Positions 5,981-6,392 of a DNA stretch of 6,392 nucleotides are shown piece after piece. The notes beneath the pieces are model-generated. The model worked only from the letters and a program-made list of their open reading frames with translations. It made no database searches and had not been told where the DNA came from. The position numbers were made by a program, and so were the translations under genes. The stretch spans positions 1 to 6,392 of the forward strand of contig JBLIOB010000251.1 in the NCBI GenBank assembly GCA_047639575.1, read 5' to 3'. The stretch comes from JBLIOB01 sp047639575. Lineage in GTDB: Bacteria > Bacteroidota > Bacteroidia > Flavobacteriales_D > Parvicellaceae. Position 1 is the stretch's first letter; every line of letters begins with the position of its first letter.

Positions 5981-6392
5981 GCCACATCTAAGTCATATAA
6001 AAATACTTTCTTCTTAGACGATTTTAACGCAATTTCTTGTACCGGAAATTCGGCCAAGAAATGAGCTATTTCACCTTCAATTTTGTTTTCTCGAATAGAT
6101 GCAAATTGAGTAGCTCCTTCTTTCATTAGTTGGTAAAGAATCGAACCTTCAATTCCATAGTCCATTATTTGCCATCCATTTCGTCTAGAACGGTAAAGAA
6201 AGTTAGGGCATTTACTATCGTAATTTCCATAATTAATCATAACCAGATCTTCAGACTCAGTATTACCCTTAATAACTTGGCCAATCTCGACTTGCTCTGA
6301 TTGAACTATATAATAATGAGTTTCCGCATAATAAGTAGATTCGACAATCAGGGCAACTAACATTAAAATAACTGCGAGTTGATTGAATTGTT
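5920..6392 (-). CDS. C-terminal part of a probable membrane glycosyltransferase (5' end outside window)
   Basis: The minus-strand frame stays open to the right edge; nine codons precede the first ATG (6363) and continue its hydrophobic run, so the gene starts outside the window. About 156 residues are visible. They begin with one transmembrane helix (QLAVILMLVALIV) and continue as a soluble tail. A short helix and strand follow (VEIGQVIKG... DLVMINYGNYDS), then FLYRSRRNGWQIMD. This last piece resembles the 'ilYyadRkGW' segment in the periplasmic C-terminal domain of family 39 GT-C glycosyltransferases. The order, final membrane helix then a small alpha/beta tail, also fits that family. The substrate-binding and acidic residues would lie upstream, so the assignment is tentative. 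Stop is TGA at 5922-5920. The final 19 or so residues are encoded opposite the 3' end of the neighbouring glycosyltransferase gene. It could instead be another membrane protein with a periplasmic domain. Confidence 0.62.
   Translation of the reverse strand, partial: QFNQLAVILMLVALIVESTYYAETHYYIVQSEQVEIGQVIKGNTESEDLVMINYGNYDSKCPNFLYRSRRNGWQIMDYGIEGSILYQLMKEGATQFASIRENKIEGEIAHFLAEFPVQEIALKSSKKKVFLYDLDVAHIWESMPDEEKAFFSRTNR

Overview
The window is AT-rich (about two thirds A+T by eye) and reads like a chromosomal fragment from a member of the Bacteroidota. None of the starts has a convincing Shine-Dalgarno sequence. The spacers hold sequences resembling the Bacteroidota promoter consensus (TTG, then TAnnTTTG). 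The membrane glycosyltransferase resembles the GT-C / family 39 proteins common in surface-polysaccharide loci of that phylum. The phylum call is an inference; I cannot name a species.

Layout, left to right. (1) At 1-396 (+) is the 3' end of a class I SAM-dependent methyltransferase gene cut by the left edge. (2) A 124-bp spacer follows, with a possible stem-loop and a weak promoter. (3) At 521-1603 (+) is a radical SAM enzyme with a SPASM/twitch-type C-terminal cysteine domain. (4) At 1604-3013 (-) is a radical SAM enzyme with an N-terminal cobalamin-binding domain, convergent with gene 3 and with no base between the two stop codons. (5) A 61-bp divergent spacer follows, with a candidate -7 element on the minus strand and part of a candidate plus-strand promoter. 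(6) At 3075-4586 (+) is a second B12-type radical SAM enzyme, starting at TTG and related over its full length to gene 4. (7) At 4583-5980 (+) is a multi-pass GT-C membrane glycosyltransferase whose ATG overlaps the previous stop (ATGA). (8) At 5920-6392 (-) is the C-terminal part of what looks like another membrane glycosyltransferase, cut by the right edge and overlapping gene 7 tail to tail by 61 bp.

How they may work together: three radical SAM enzymes, a methyltransferase and two probable polyprenyl-phosphate-sugar glycosyltransferases lie within 6.4 kb. The simplest reading is part of a locus that makes or decorates a surface glycan, glycolipid or other envelope lipid. The radical SAM enzymes would do unusual chemistry (C-methylation at unactivated carbons, epimerisation, dehydrogenation or C-C bond formation), and the GT-C enzymes would transfer sugars at the outer face of the inner membrane. 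No substrate can be read from the sequence. The translational coupling of the second B12 enzyme to the glycosyltransferase is the firmest functional link here. There are no RNA genes, mobile elements, CRISPR arrays or gene-free stretches longer than about 124 bp.
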